DNA of 64,000 nucleotides, taken from assembly GCA_016703965.1 (NCBI GenBank), contig JADJBB010000021.1, positions 1,054,001 to 1,118,000 of the forward strand. The letters run 5' to 3'. Positions within the stretch are counted from its first letter, which is position 1, and every line of letters begins with the position of its first letter. This document shows, piece after piece, positions 42,785 to 51,287 of this stretch. The position numbers and the translations under genes are program-made. The stretch comes from Acidobacteriota bacterium (GTDB lineage Bacteria; Acidobacteriota; Blastocatellia; Pyrinomonadales; Pyrinomonadaceae). The notes under the pieces were generated by a model, which saw only the letters and a list, made by a program, of their open reading frames with translations, searched no databases and was not told the origin of the DNA.

Positions 42785-43210
42785 ATGCCAACTCACAATG
42801 ATCCAGTCTCATTCTGGCTTACACCTCTCGCAATCGAAGGCGGCGTAGCGGTCGAATTTCGCGGGGATCATATTCACGTACAACTTGGCAAGGGGTTCGA
42901 GGTTAGCACGAATCAGCGGAACACCCTCTGGGAAATGATCGGCCGTATGGCCGCTGAACACAAAACCCGCCGCGTTTTGGTCGAAGGCAAAGCTCCCGAA
43001 GGCGTTTTTCAAACCTCTGAGGTCATTGATGCCGGACAAAAAACAGCGACGGTGCCAAAACTCTGGATGGCAATGTGTTTTGATAATTTTGAGCCGGGTG
43101 AACTGACCGAGCTTTTTGAAACTGTTGCAGCATCGCGCGGCATTCGGGTAAAACACTTCACCAACCTCGAGCGGGCATTGCTTTGGCTGAGAAATAATTC
43201 TCCGGAATGA
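42785..43210 (+). CDS. Small cytoplasmic protein of unknown function, STAS/SpoIIAA-like pattern
   Basis: 141 aa with no signal peptide. Alternating strands and helices (HIHVQLGKGF, RRVLVEGKAPEG, PKLWMAMCFDNFEPGELTELFETVAASRGIRVKHFTNLERALLWL) suggest the alpha/beta layout of STAS or SpoIIAA-like proteins; this is judged by eye, and no signature motif proves it. It begins 6 bp after hydA and so is likely cotranscribed with it. A link to pyrimidine breakdown is possible but unproven. Confidence 0.6.
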   Translation: MPTHNDPVSFWLTPLAIEGGVAVEFRGDHIHVQLGKGFEVSTNQRNTLWEMIGRMAAEHKTRRVLVEGKAPEGVFQTSEVIDAGQKTATVPKLWMAMCFDNFEPGELTELFETVAASRGIRVKHFTNLERALLWLRNNSPE

Positions 43211-43302
43211 TCCCTATTATACTCCAAACACCCATTTGTGACATGCGTCATAAATTCAAAGGCCAGACAGTCTTACGCTAGGCATAGGAGTTGAATTGAT
43301 CT

Positions 43303-46053
43303 ATGGCTACATCTGTGAAAAACGAAAAATACGTCTATTTCTTCGGCGGCGGCAAGGCTGACGGAAATGAATCGATGAAAAACCTTCTCGGCGGCAAGGG
43401 AGCCAACCTTGCTGAAATGGCAGGCCATCCTAAGCTGAAACTGCCGGTTCCGCCGGGGTTCACTGTCACGACGGAAGTTTGCACATATCTGAACACCAAT
43501 AAGAAGGCGTATCCCAAAACCCTCAAGGCCCAAGTCGACGAAGCTCTTGGCAAGGTCGAAAAGCTGACCGGGAAGCGGTTTGGGGACGAGGCGAACCCGC
43601 TGCTGGTCTCGATCCGTTCCGGTGCCCGGCGTTCTATGCCCGGAATGATGGAAACCGTGCTTAATGTTGGTCTAAATGAGCAGACTATCAAAGGACTGAT
43701 CGTGAAAAGCGGCGACGAACGGTTCGCGTATGACGCCTACCGGCGTTTGATCATGATGTACGCCGATGTCGTGATGGAAAAGGGAGCGGGCATTGAGCCA
43801 AAAGGCGGGAAAGGCGTGCGAAAGGTCTTGGACGAAATGCTCGGAGACATCAAGCATAAAAAGGGCTACGCGAGCGACACTGACCTGACGGCCTCTGACC
43901 TAAAAGCCCTTGTAAAGGATTTTAAGAAAACGGTCAAGAAGGTCTTGGGAACCGAGTTTCCCGAGGATCCATGGCAGCAAATGTGGGGTGCGATCGGTGC
44001 GGTTTTTAGCAGTTGGAGTGGTAAGCGCGCCGTCGAGTATCGTGCCATCGAGAATATTCCGGACGAGTGGGGCACGGCGGTGAATGTTCAGGCCATGGTG
44101 TTTGGCAACATGGGAGACGATTGCTGCACGGGTGTGGCTTTCACGCGTAATCCCGGTAATGGCGAGAACAAGTTCTACGGCGAATACCTCGTTAATGCTC
44201 AGGGCGAGGACGTTGTTGCTGGTACAAGGACGCCGGCTCCAGTGAATGAATATTCGAAAAATGCACAGAGCAAGCAGTTCAAGACGCTTGAGAAGTTGAT
44301 GCCTGCTTTGTATGACGAACTTCATGAGTATCAAAACCGGCTTGAAGTTCATTACAGGGACATGCAGGATATCGAGTTCACCATCGAGAATGGAAAGCTT
44401 TATATGCTGCAATGCAGGGTCGGAAAACGAAACGGCGTGGCGGCTGTTCGCATGGCAACCGAAATGTATTCCGAAAAACTGATTGACTTAAATACGGCAC
44501 TGATGAGGGTCGGCCCGAATCAACTGGTCGAACTACTGCTGCCGATGCTTGACCCGAAGGTCGAGTTGATCACAAAACCGATCGCAAAAGGCCTTCCGGC
44601 TGGTCCCGGAGGAGCAAAAGGCCGTGTCGTATTTAGCTCCGAAGATGCAGTGGCCTGGGCCAAGAAAGGTGAGGCAGTGATCCTGGTGCGTGAGGAGACA
44701 TCCCCCGAGGATGTGGACGGAATGCACAAATCTGAGGCGATCCTCACAAGCAAGGGTGGTATGACATCACATGCCGCACTGGTAGCGCGTGGCTGGGGCA
44801 AGTGCTGCATCGTGGGATGCGGCGACATCGAGATCAATCACGAAGCTCGCACGTTTAGAGCAAAGGATGGCGTGGTCATCCACGAAGGTGACTGGCTGAG
44901 CCTGAACGGCACAAAAGGTCTCGTCTATGAGGGCAGCATGGCACTCGTCGATATCGACCTTGACAAGAATAAGTCTTACAAAGACTTGATGAAACTCGTC
45001 GACAAGGTGAAAGTACTTGGCGTTCGAGCCAATGCCGAGACGCCGGAGGACGCTGCGCAGGCATTGAAATTTGGAGCCGAGGGTATTGGCCTTTTCCGAA
45101 CCGAGCATATGTTCTATGGCGAAGGCGGCGAGGAGCCGCTCTTTCTGCTGCGGAAAATGATCGTCAGCAAATCCGAGGCGGAAAGGCGGCAGGCGCTCAA
45201 TGAGCTGTTCAAATTCGTCAAAAAGGACGTCAAGGATACGCTCAAGGTCATGAACGGCCGGCCGGTTACAATAAGACTGCTTGATCCGCCGCTGCATGAA
45301 TTTGTGCCGCACGACAAGCAGAAGCTACAGGATCTCAGTAAAGTGCTCGGGATCAGCTTGAGCGTTCTAAAGCGAAGAGTATTAGCCTTAAACGAAAACA
45401 ACCCGATGCTCGGCCATCGCGGCGTACGGCTGGGAATCAGCTACCCCGAAATTACCGAGATGCAGGTCCGAGCAATACTCGAAGCGACTGCCGAATTGAT
45501 CAAGGCCGGAAAGAAAGCACTTCCTGAGATAATGGTGCCGGTCACGTGCACGGTGAACGAGCTTGCACACCAGAAGAAGATCGTTGACCGAATTTATAAA
45601 GAGGTTTGTGAGAAACAGGGGCTGAAGAAAATACCTTATCTATACGGCACAATGATAGAGACGCCGCGGGCGGCGATCCGCGCGGGTTTGATGGCACAGG
45701 AGGCGGATTTCTTCAGCTACGGAACCAATGACCTCACCCAGATGAGCTTCGGTTTCAGCCGTGATGATATCGGCGGATTTCTGCCAAAATATCTCGATCT
45801 AAAAATTTTGCCTTATGATCCATTCCAGACCATCGACACAGACGGTATTGGCGAACTGATGCGGATGGGAATCGAACGCGGCCGACAGATAAAGCCCAAG
45901 CTAAAGATAGGTATCTGCGGTGAGCACGGAGGCGATGCCGACAGCGTAAAATTCTGTCATAGGATCGGCATGAACTATGTGAGTTGCTCGCCCTTTCGCG
46001 TACCGATCGCAAGGCTCGCAGCGGCACAGGCTGCGATCGAATTCAAGCAATAA
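43303..46053 (+). CDS. ppdK: Pyruvate, phosphate dikinase
   Basis: 916 aa, near the usual 870-950. It interconverts pyruvate + ATP + phosphate with phosphoenolpyruvate + AMP + pyrophosphate. Domain order: an N-terminal ATP-grasp region with LLGGKGANLAEMA and VSIRSGARRSMPGMMETVLNVG, the swivelling phosphohistidine domain with H490 in GGMTSHAALVARGWGK, and the C-terminal PEP/pyruvate barrel with FRTEHMFY, GTMIETPRAA, SYGTNDLTQM and GICGEHGGD. The GGMTSHAAVVARG-type motif and the N-terminal extension separate it from PEP synthase. It is cytoplasmic. An AGGAG site lies upstream. It could serve gluconeogenesis from products of amino-acid or pyrimidine breakdown. Confidence 0.95.
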   Translation: MATSVKNEKYVYFFGGGKADGNESMKNLLGGKGANLAEMAGHPKLKLPVPPGFTVTTEVCTYLNTNKKAYPKTLKAQVDEALGKVEKLTGKRFGDEANPLLVSIRSGARRSMPGMMETVLNVGLNEQTIKGLIVKSGDERFAYDAYRRLIMMYADVVMEKGAGIEPKGGKGVRKVLDEMLGDIKHKKGYASDTDLTASDLKALVKDFKKTVKKVLGTEFPEDPWQQMWGAIGAVFSSWSGKRAVEYRAIENIPDEWGTAVNVQAMVFGNMGDDCCTGVAFTRNPGNGENKFYGEYLVNAQGEDVVAGTRTPAPVNEYSKNAQSKQFKTLEKLMPALYDELHEYQNRLEVHYRDMQDIEFTIENGKLYMLQCRVGKRNGVAAVRMATEMYSEKLIDLNTALMRVGPNQLVELLLPMLDPKVELITKPIAKGLPAGPGGAKGRVVFSSEDAVAWAKKGEAVILVREETSPEDVDGMHKSEAILTSKGGMTSHAALVARGWGKCCIVGCGDIEINHEARTFRAKDGVVIHEGDWLSLNGTKGLVYEGSMALVDIDLDKNKSYKDLMKLVDKVKVLGVRANAETPEDAAQALKFGAEGIGLFRTEHMFYGEGGEEPLFLLRKMIVSKSEAERRQALNELFKFVKKDVKDTLKVMNGRPVTIRLLDPPLHEFVPHDKQKLQDLSKVLGISLSVLKRRVLALNENNPMLGHRGVRLGISYPEITEMQVRAILEATAELIKAGKKALPEIMVPVTCTVNELAHQKKIVDRIYKEVCEKQGLKKIPYLYGTMIETPRAAIRAGLMAQEADFFSYGTNDLTQMSFGFSRDDIGGFLPKYLDLKILPYDPFQTIDTDGIGELMRMGIERGRQIKPKLKIGICGEHGGDADSVKFCHRIGMNYVSCSPFRVPIARLAAAQAAIEFKQ

Positions 46054-46127
46054 GAGACGTTGCTTACGCTCGACGGAATTGTGGTTCTCGCTTTCACGAG
46101 CGGCCGATTCGTTATAAAATCGGAAAA

Positions 46128-46646
46128 ATGAACATTCGGCTTGCGGATAGGGAATTGCAGACAAAGTTCGGAAATTTCTCAGAGGTTCTGTATTACGATG
46201 GGATCTGCGAGTCGATCGCGCTCGTTATGGGCGAGGTTGAGGGGCGGGAAGGCGTGCTTTGCCGCATCCACTCAGCTTGCATAGGCGGGCATGTATTCAA
46301 CAGCATCGAGTGTGAATGTGCTGACGAAATGGCTGCGGCGCAAGCTGCGATCGAGAGAGCGGGTTCCGGCGTGATCATCTATTTAGATCAGGAAGGAAAG
46401 GGAAACGGACACCTTGCGCTGATGAAGAGTATTCCGTTCAAAAAGGCTGGCTTGAGCCAGGCCGATGCATATAAGAAAGCCGGTTTTGAGGCTGATGCAC
46501 GGAGTTTTCGGCCCGCTGCAGAAATTCTCGCTGATATGAAAGTCAAGTCGGTCGTTTTGCTTACCAACAATCCTGAGAAGGCTGAGGACCTGAGGAGAGC
46601 TTCGATAAATGTTGCCGGAACAAAACCAACCGAAAACTCAAAATGA
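46128..46646 (+). CDS. Divergent GTP cyclohydrolase II-like (RibA-like) protein
   Basis: 172 aa from ATG 46128; the frame upstream belongs to the ppdK tail region. RibA features remain: RIHSACIGGHVFNSIECEC (the three zinc cysteines, C-x10-C-x-C), a QEGKGNG loop where RibA has QEGRxIG, GFEADARSF (the catalytic-Arg region), and LLTNNPEKAEDL. Several residues that contact GTP in RibA differ: HRQEGR has become LDQEGK, and RCDCG has become ECECA. True RibA function is therefore doubtful. No other riboflavin gene is nearby. A GTP-cyclohydrolase-II-like protein (URC1) acts in an alternative uracil-degradation pathway in yeasts, so a pyrimidine link is conceivable. It overlaps the next gene by 4 bp. 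Confidence 0.75.
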   Translation: MNIRLADRELQTKFGNFSEVLYYDGICESIALVMGEVEGREGVLCRIHSACIGGHVFNSIECECADEMAAAQAAIERAGSGVIIYLDQEGKGNGHLALMKSIPFKKAGLSQADAYKKAGFEADARSFRPAAEILADMKVKSVVLLTNNPEKAEDLRRASINVAGTKPTENSK

Positions 46647-47455
46647 TATTTTCCGATATAGTACTCTCTCAGAAGCTCGAACGGACCGAAGCTCGCGCAA
46701 ATGCGGATTTCGTTGACACGCGGGCCCGGCTCGATCCTGCCAATGGTGCCGCGTGGATCGAGGTTGGCGGGGCGTACGCGATGTTCGACAGCCCGGAATC
46801 GCCGCTGACGCAGACTTTCGGGCTGGGCATTTTTGAGGGAGCCACGGACGAGCATCTTGACGAGATCGAGGCCTTTTTTTTGAAGCACAACGCACCTGTC
46901 TTTCACGAGGTCAGCCCGTTAGTGGATTTTTCGCTGATGGAATTACTTAGCGGCCGCGGTTACCGGCCTATCGAACTGACGAGCGTAATGTACCGCGAGC
47001 TCGATGCAGCCATCGAAAAACGTGAACGAATTCCGGGCCTGGCCACGCGTGTTATAGACGAGAACGAAGTTGAGCTGTGGGCAAAAACCTCTGCCGACGC
47101 ATGGACGGCCGAGCACAAGGAACTGGGCGATTTTATGTTCAATTTCGGCTCGGTCAGTGCCTCATGCCGAGGGTCTTATCCCTATATCGCCGAGCTCAAT
47201 GGTCAGCCGATCGCGACCGGCATGTTATTCATCTATGACGACGTCGCGATGTTGGCCGGAGCGAGCACGATCGTTAGTGGCCGCAATCAAGGTGCCCAAA
47301 CCGCTCTCCTCGAAGACCGTCTCCAATTCGCTGTATCCAAAGGCTGCAGCCTAGCAATAATGGGTGCCGCTCCAGGCAGCCAATCACAAAAAAACGCCCA
47401 GAAAAATGGCTTTCAAATCGCGTATACCCGTACGAAATGGCAGAAAATAGGTTAG
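46643..47455 (+). CDS. GNAT-family N-acetyltransferase
   Basis: 270 aa, cytoplasmic. The C-terminal half has the GNAT core: PYIAELNGQPIATGMLFIYDDVAMLAGASTIVSGRNQGAQTALLEDRLQFA (strands 4-5 and the acetyl-CoA loop, here RNQGAQ for the usual R/QxxGxG/A), then SLAIMGAAPGSQSQKNAQKNGFQIAYTRTKW. The N-terminal half (ADFVDTRARLDPANGAAWIEVGG) is a partner domain seen in some two-domain GNATs. The acceptor substrate is unknown. Its start overlaps the stop of the RibA-like gene (ATGA), so the two are translationally coupled, and the acceptor may relate to that pathway. Confidence 0.82.
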   Translation: MIFSDIVLSQKLERTEARANADFVDTRARLDPANGAAWIEVGGAYAMFDSPESPLTQTFGLGIFEGATDEHLDEIEAFFLKHNAPVFHEVSPLVDFSLMELLSGRGYRPIELTSVMYRELDAAIEKRERIPGLATRVIDENEVELWAKTSADAWTAEHKELGDFMFNFGSVSASCRGSYPYIAELNGQPIATGMLFIYDDVAMLAGASTIVSGRNQGAQTALLEDRLQFAVSKGCSLAIMGAAPGSQSQKNAQKNGFQIAYTRTKWQKIG

Positions 47456-47486
47456 AATGGCGTGCTAATTCCATTCGTGAAAACCT

Positions 47487-49289
47487 ATGAAACGATGTCC
47501 TGAATGTAGACGGGATTATTACGACGATACGCTGCTCTATTGTCTCGACGACGGGAATGCGCTTCTCGAGGGCCCGGCGACGGCGAAGTCAGAACCGGGC
47601 GCGATAGCGACTGGGTTCTCAGCCGACGAACCGCCAACCGTGATACTCCACTCGACCGCCGCATCCGGCGAAGCTCCGACTCGTGCGCAGATACATACTA
47701 CTGAACAGACCGCCGTTTTTCCTCGTGGAGCGGGGGCGGAGCCTCGGGGATCTTTGGGTGGGCTTTCGGAAAGGCACAGCCTTTCCGCACATCGAGCGGC
47801 GAAGCCGCTGGTCGCCGTTGCACTCGCGGCTGTTGTTCTGATCGGTGGATTCTTTGGTTACAAATATTTCGCTCCAACAAAACAGATCGAATCGATCGCC
47901 GTGATGCCGTTTGTTAATGAGAGCGGGAATGCCGAAATTGAGTATTTGAGCGATGGAATGACTGAATCGCTTATCAGCAGTTTGACTGAGATCCCTAACC
48001 TGTCCGTCAAAGCCAGGAGTACGGTTTTTTACTACAAAGGCAAAGAAAAGTCGGTAAAGGAAGTGGGCGAAGAGCTGGGGGTCGAGGCGGTTTTGCTTGG
48101 CAGAGTTAGTCAACGGGGTGACGATCTGAAGTTGACCTTGGAGTTGGTTGATGCGAAAAAACTCGATGCGATCTGGAGTCAAACCTATAACCGCAAGATG
48201 AACGATCTCGTTTCCTTGCAAAGCGAGATCGCCAAAACCGTTTCGGATAAACTTCGTTTGAAATTAACGGCGAACGAACAGGAGCGAGTAAGCAAAACTA
48301 ACACGACCAGTTCCGAGGCACAGCAGCTTTACCTAAAAGGGCGTTTTCATTGGAACAAACGAAATACCGATGACTTTCAAAAAGCAAGAGAGTATTTCCA
48401 GCAAGCGATCGCTGCTGACCCGAACTATGCCCTCGCCCAAACGGGACTCGCCGATACGCTGGCTTTGATGCCGTATTACGGCAATTTCAGGCCAAGCGAA
48501 TATATGCCGCTTGCAAAACAGGCGGCACAGAAAGCCCTCGAAATTGACCCAAATCTGGCGGAAGCACATGCCTCGCTCGGTCAGATCTTGACCAACTATG
48601 ATTATGATCTTAAAGGTGCTGAGAGAGAGCTAAAGAGAGCAATCGAACTCAATCCGAAGTATCCGTCAGCTTATCAGTGGCTTGCAGAGGTCTATCATTT
48701 TTCGGGAAATGGCGACCAAGCGATATCGGAGATAAATAAAGCTATTGAACTTGACCCGTTGTCGATGGTCATAAATAACCAAAAAGGTAGAGTGATTGAT
48801 TTTGGAGGCAAGCGGGACGAAGCAATTGCTCATTTTAAGAAAACCATTGAGTTGTTTCCGGACGCAGCGAGTCCTCGCAATAACCTCGCCGACGTTTATG
48901 AAGCCAAGGGTATGTATCCGGAAGCCATTGAGCAGCGCCTTATACAACTAAAACTACTTTTTGGCCTTAGTCCAGAAACCATTAAAGACCTCAAACTAGC
49001 TTTTGAAAAAGGCGGCTATAAGGGTTTTGTGCAAAAGCAAATAGACATTCAATTGGACAGTCAGAGATCAAGTCTGGAGAAGGATAAAAATGCTTATCTG
49101 CCAGCCTTTCGAATTGCGGAAACCTATGCCCGTCTTCAGGACAAAGATAAAACGTTTGAATACCTGAACAAAGCGTATGATCAACGCGAACCACAGATCG
49201 CGGAACTCAAAATTCGAGTACCATTTTATTCTCTACGAGACGACCCGCGATTTAAGGAATTGGTCAAGAAAGTTGGGTTTCCCGAATAG
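47487..49289 (+). CDS. Zinc-ribbon / TM / TolB-like / TPR protein (paralogue A)
   Basis: 600 aa. An N-terminal half zinc ribbon (MKRCPEC...YCLDDG; C4, C7, C20) is followed by a low-complexity linker (about 30-110) and one membrane helix (VAVALAAVVLIGGFFGYKYF). Next comes a TolB/FlgO-type domain (SIAVMPFVNESGNAEIEYLSDGMTESL to WSQTYNRKMNDL), then TPRs (YFQQAIAADPNYALAQTGLADTLAL, KRAIELNPKYPSAYQWLAEVYH, INKAIELDPLSMV). In related bacteria such TolB-TPR modules often follow Ser/Thr kinase domains; here a zinc ribbon replaces the kinase. The linker holds the SEPGAIATG insert (residues 35-43) and a second hairpin-rich insert that paralogues B and C lack. Confidence 0.85.
   Translation: MKRCPECRRDYYDDTLLYCLDDGNALLEGPATAKSEPGAIATGFSADEPPTVILHSTAASGEAPTRAQIHTTEQTAVFPRGAGAEPRGSLGGLSERHSLSAHRAAKPLVAVALAAVVLIGGFFGYKYFAPTKQIESIAVMPFVNESGNAEIEYLSDGMTESLISSLTEIPNLSVKARSTVFYYKGKEKSVKEVGEELGVEAVLLGRVSQRGDDLKLTLELVDAKKLDAIWSQTYNRKMNDLVSLQSEIAKTVSDKLRLKLTANEQERVSKTNTTSSEAQQLYLKGRFHWNKRNTDDFQKAREYFQQAIAADPNYALAQTGLADTLALMPYYGNFRPSEYMPLAKQAAQKALEIDPNLAEAHASLGQILTNYDYDLKGAERELKRAIELNPKYPSAYQWLAEVYHFSGNGDQAISEINKAIELDPLSMVINNQKGRVIDFGGKRDEAIAHFKKTIELFPDAASPRNNLADVYEAKGMYPEAIEQRLIQLKLLFGLSPETIKDLKLAFEKGGYKGFVQKQIDIQLDSQRSSLEKDKNAYLPAFRIAETYARLQDKDKTFEYLNKAYDQREPQIAELKIRVPFYSLRDDPRFKELVKKVGFPE
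47589..47616 (+). repeat. 28-bp SEPGAIATG-type element, in frame in paralogue A
   Basis: The copy is TCAGAACC followed by GGGCGCGATAGCGACTGGGT. It is translated as SEPGAIATG (residues 35-43) in the linker after the zinc ribbon. One base differs from the copy in preT (GGC for GGA, silent). Paralogue B at 49296 lacks it at the matching place. Confidence 0.88.
47767..47809 (+). repeat. Pair of adjacent hairpins inside paralogue A
   Basis: CGGAAAGGC (47767-47775) pairs with GCCTTTCCG (47779-47787) around ACA. AGCGGC (47795-47800) pairs with GCCGCT (47804-47809) around GAA. The segment encodes the linker GGLSERHSLSAHRAAKPL just before the membrane helix. Neither paralogue B nor C has a corresponding stretch. 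Twin compact hairpins resemble REP-type elements. Confidence 0.55.
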
Positions 49290-49295
49290 AATCTT

Positions 49296-51257
49296 ATGAA
49301 ACGATGCCCTGAATGCGGTAGAGATTACAACGACGATTCGATGAGCTTTTGTCTTGATGACGGCTCCGACTTGCTCTTCGGCCCGGCGTCGATGGACGAG
49401 CCGGCGACAGCGATCTTGCACTCGACGGCTGCCCCAGGCGAGGCCCCGACTCGTGCGCAGATCAATACGACTGACCAGACTGCGGTCTTACCGCCTGGGG
49501 TAAGCGACGCAGCAAAACGCGGCTTCAATAAGCGGCTGCTTGCCGTACTTATTTTGCTGATCATTGTTTGTGGAGCGGTTTTCGGCGTCTATAAGTTAAT
49601 CAATTGGCGGGGAACGACGGAGGGATTCTCAAACACGGCTAATATGAGGATCACCCGAGTGACGGCGACGGGCAAAGCGAACCGAGCCGCCATTTCGCCG
49701 GACGGCAATTATATCGTGCATTCGATGGACGACGCGGGAAAGCAAAGCCTCTGGATCAGGCAAACGGCGACCGGCAGTAACGTACAAATACTCGCACCGG
49801 CGGCAGTGAACTATTGGGGCATCACATTTTCCCGGGACGGTAATTATATCTATTTCGTATCCAGGGACGTCGGAGCGGGCACCGGAACCCTTGCTCGCAT
49901 TCCCGTTCTTGGCGGCGCACCGGCCACCCTGATCACGGATGTCGACAGCCCGGTAACCTTTTCCCCGGATGGCCAGCAGTTGGCATTTTTCCGCTGGAAC
50001 CAACGACGCGACGAGAACACCGGGCTGTGGATCGCAAACTCCGACGGCACCGGCGAAAGACGGTTGGCGTTTAGAACGAGGCCGGAGGGCCTGTTAGGAG
50101 CACCGGCCTGGTCGCCAGACGGCAAGGTCATAGCCTGCGCTGTGGGCGGGCTCGAACCCACTGGGGGGTATATAACCGCGGTGGCGATCAGCGTTGCTGA
50201 TGGCGTAGAAAAAGCGTTTACCTCTCAGCGTTGGAGCATGCTGGGAGCCAGCAACGGCCGCCTCGGATGGGTCGGTACCGACAGTCTGGTGATGAATGCG
50301 CCGGAGCAGGGCAGCGGCGATAATGCTCAGCTCTGGCAGATCTCATACCCGGGCGGGCAGACGCAGCGGCTCACGCGCGACCTTAATGATTATGACGATG
50401 TCAGCCTCACCCGCGACGGCAGCTCACTTGTCACGTTGCAGTCCGATCGACAAACGAATCTGTGGCTCGCGCCCGAGGGCGACGCACGCCAGGCCCGGCA
50501 GCTTACATTTGGCAAGGGCAGCGAGGGCGAAGGGCTTTGCTGGACACCGGATAACAGGATCGTATATGTCTCGCAGGTGAGCGGAAACCAGGAGATCTGG
50601 ATCATGTCGGCCGCGGGCGGCGATCAGAAGCAGCTGACCAATGATCCGCAGGCGGACATACTCCCCGCCGTCTCACCTGATGGACGTTACATCGTTTTCT
50701 TATCCGGCCGCACCGGGACCCTAAGCCTTTGGCGGATGAATATGGATGGCAGCGGCCCGAAACAGTTGTCCGGCAAGGAGGCTCGTATCTTCCAGCCTCT
50801 TATCGGAACTGACAGCCGTTCGGTTATCTTTCGGGCAGAGGACAATAACACGTGGAAAGTGCCTATCGAGGGAGGAGAGCCCGAGCCGGCCAAGGCCGGA
50901 GATGCAGAAGGACGCTGGGCGGGTCTGAATTATTCGCAAAAAGACGCTGACGGGATCGCCCGCCGAAACCTGACCGTCTGGCAAGGAGGCGAGCCGCAGC
51001 GTTTTGAAATTCCCCAGACGGCCGCGAACATCTTTCCACGATTTCGTTCCGACGGACGTGCTGTCTACTATGTTGACGCCCCGACAGGTGTCTCAAATAT
51101 CTGGAGCTTCCCGTTGGATGGCGGCCAGCCTAAACAAGTCACTAACTTTCAATCGGAACAGATCTTCGCCTTTGCCTACTCGCCCGACGGAAAACAGATC
51201 GCCGTCACGCGTGGGTCGCAAACTAACGACGTCGTGCTGTTAAAGGATTTTAGATAA
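49296..51257 (+). CDS. Zinc-ribbon / TM / beta-propeller protein (paralogue B)
   Basis: 653 aa. It has the same N-terminal zinc ribbon (MKRCPECGRDYNDDSMSFCLDDG) and linker as paralogues A and C, then a helix (LLAVLILLIIVCGAVFGVYKLI). The C-terminal module is a TolB-type beta-propeller made of PD40/WD40-like repeats (AISPDGNYIVHSMDDAGKQSLWI, VTFSPDGQQLAFFRW, PAWSPDGKVIACAV, AVSPDGRYIVFLSGRTGTLSLWRM, AYSPDGKQIAVTRG). It would be membrane-anchored with an extracytoplasmic sensor or scaffold propeller. Its linker has no SEPGAIATG insert, so it marks the empty site. It starts 6 bp after paralogue A. Confidence 0.85.
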   Translation: MKRCPECGRDYNDDSMSFCLDDGSDLLFGPASMDEPATAILHSTAAPGEAPTRAQINTTDQTAVLPPGVSDAAKRGFNKRLLAVLILLIIVCGAVFGVYKLINWRGTTEGFSNTANMRITRVTATGKANRAAISPDGNYIVHSMDDAGKQSLWIRQTATGSNVQILAPAAVNYWGITFSRDGNYIYFVSRDVGAGTGTLARIPVLGGAPATLITDVDSPVTFSPDGQQLAFFRWNQRRDENTGLWIANSDGTGERRLAFRTRPEGLLGAPAWSPDGKVIACAVGGLEPTGGYITAVAISVADGVEKAFTSQRWSMLGASNGRLGWVGTDSLVMNAPEQGSGDNAQLWQISYPGGQTQRLTRDLNDYDDVSLTRDGSSLVTLQSDRQTNLWLAPEGDARQARQLTFGKGSEGEGLCWTPDNRIVYVSQVSGNQEIWIMSAAGGDQKQLTNDPQADILPAVSPDGRYIVFLSGRTGTLSLWRMNMDGSGPKQLSGKEARIFQPLIGTDSRSVIFRAEDNNTWKVPIEGGEPEPAKAGDAEGRWAGLNYSQKDADGIARRNLTVWQGGEPQRFEIPQTAANIFPRFRSDGRAVYYVDAPTGVSNIWSFPLDGGQPKQVTNFQSEQIFAFAYSPDGKQIAVTRGSQTNDVVLLKDFR

Positions 51258-51287
51258 TAGAGTGATGCCCGACCGCCATTAAATTTT

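Noticed and set aside
46128..46646. Standard ribA of riboflavin synthesis
   Set aside because: Key GTP-binding residues differ, the protein is short, and no other rib gene is nearby; it is kept only as RibA-like.
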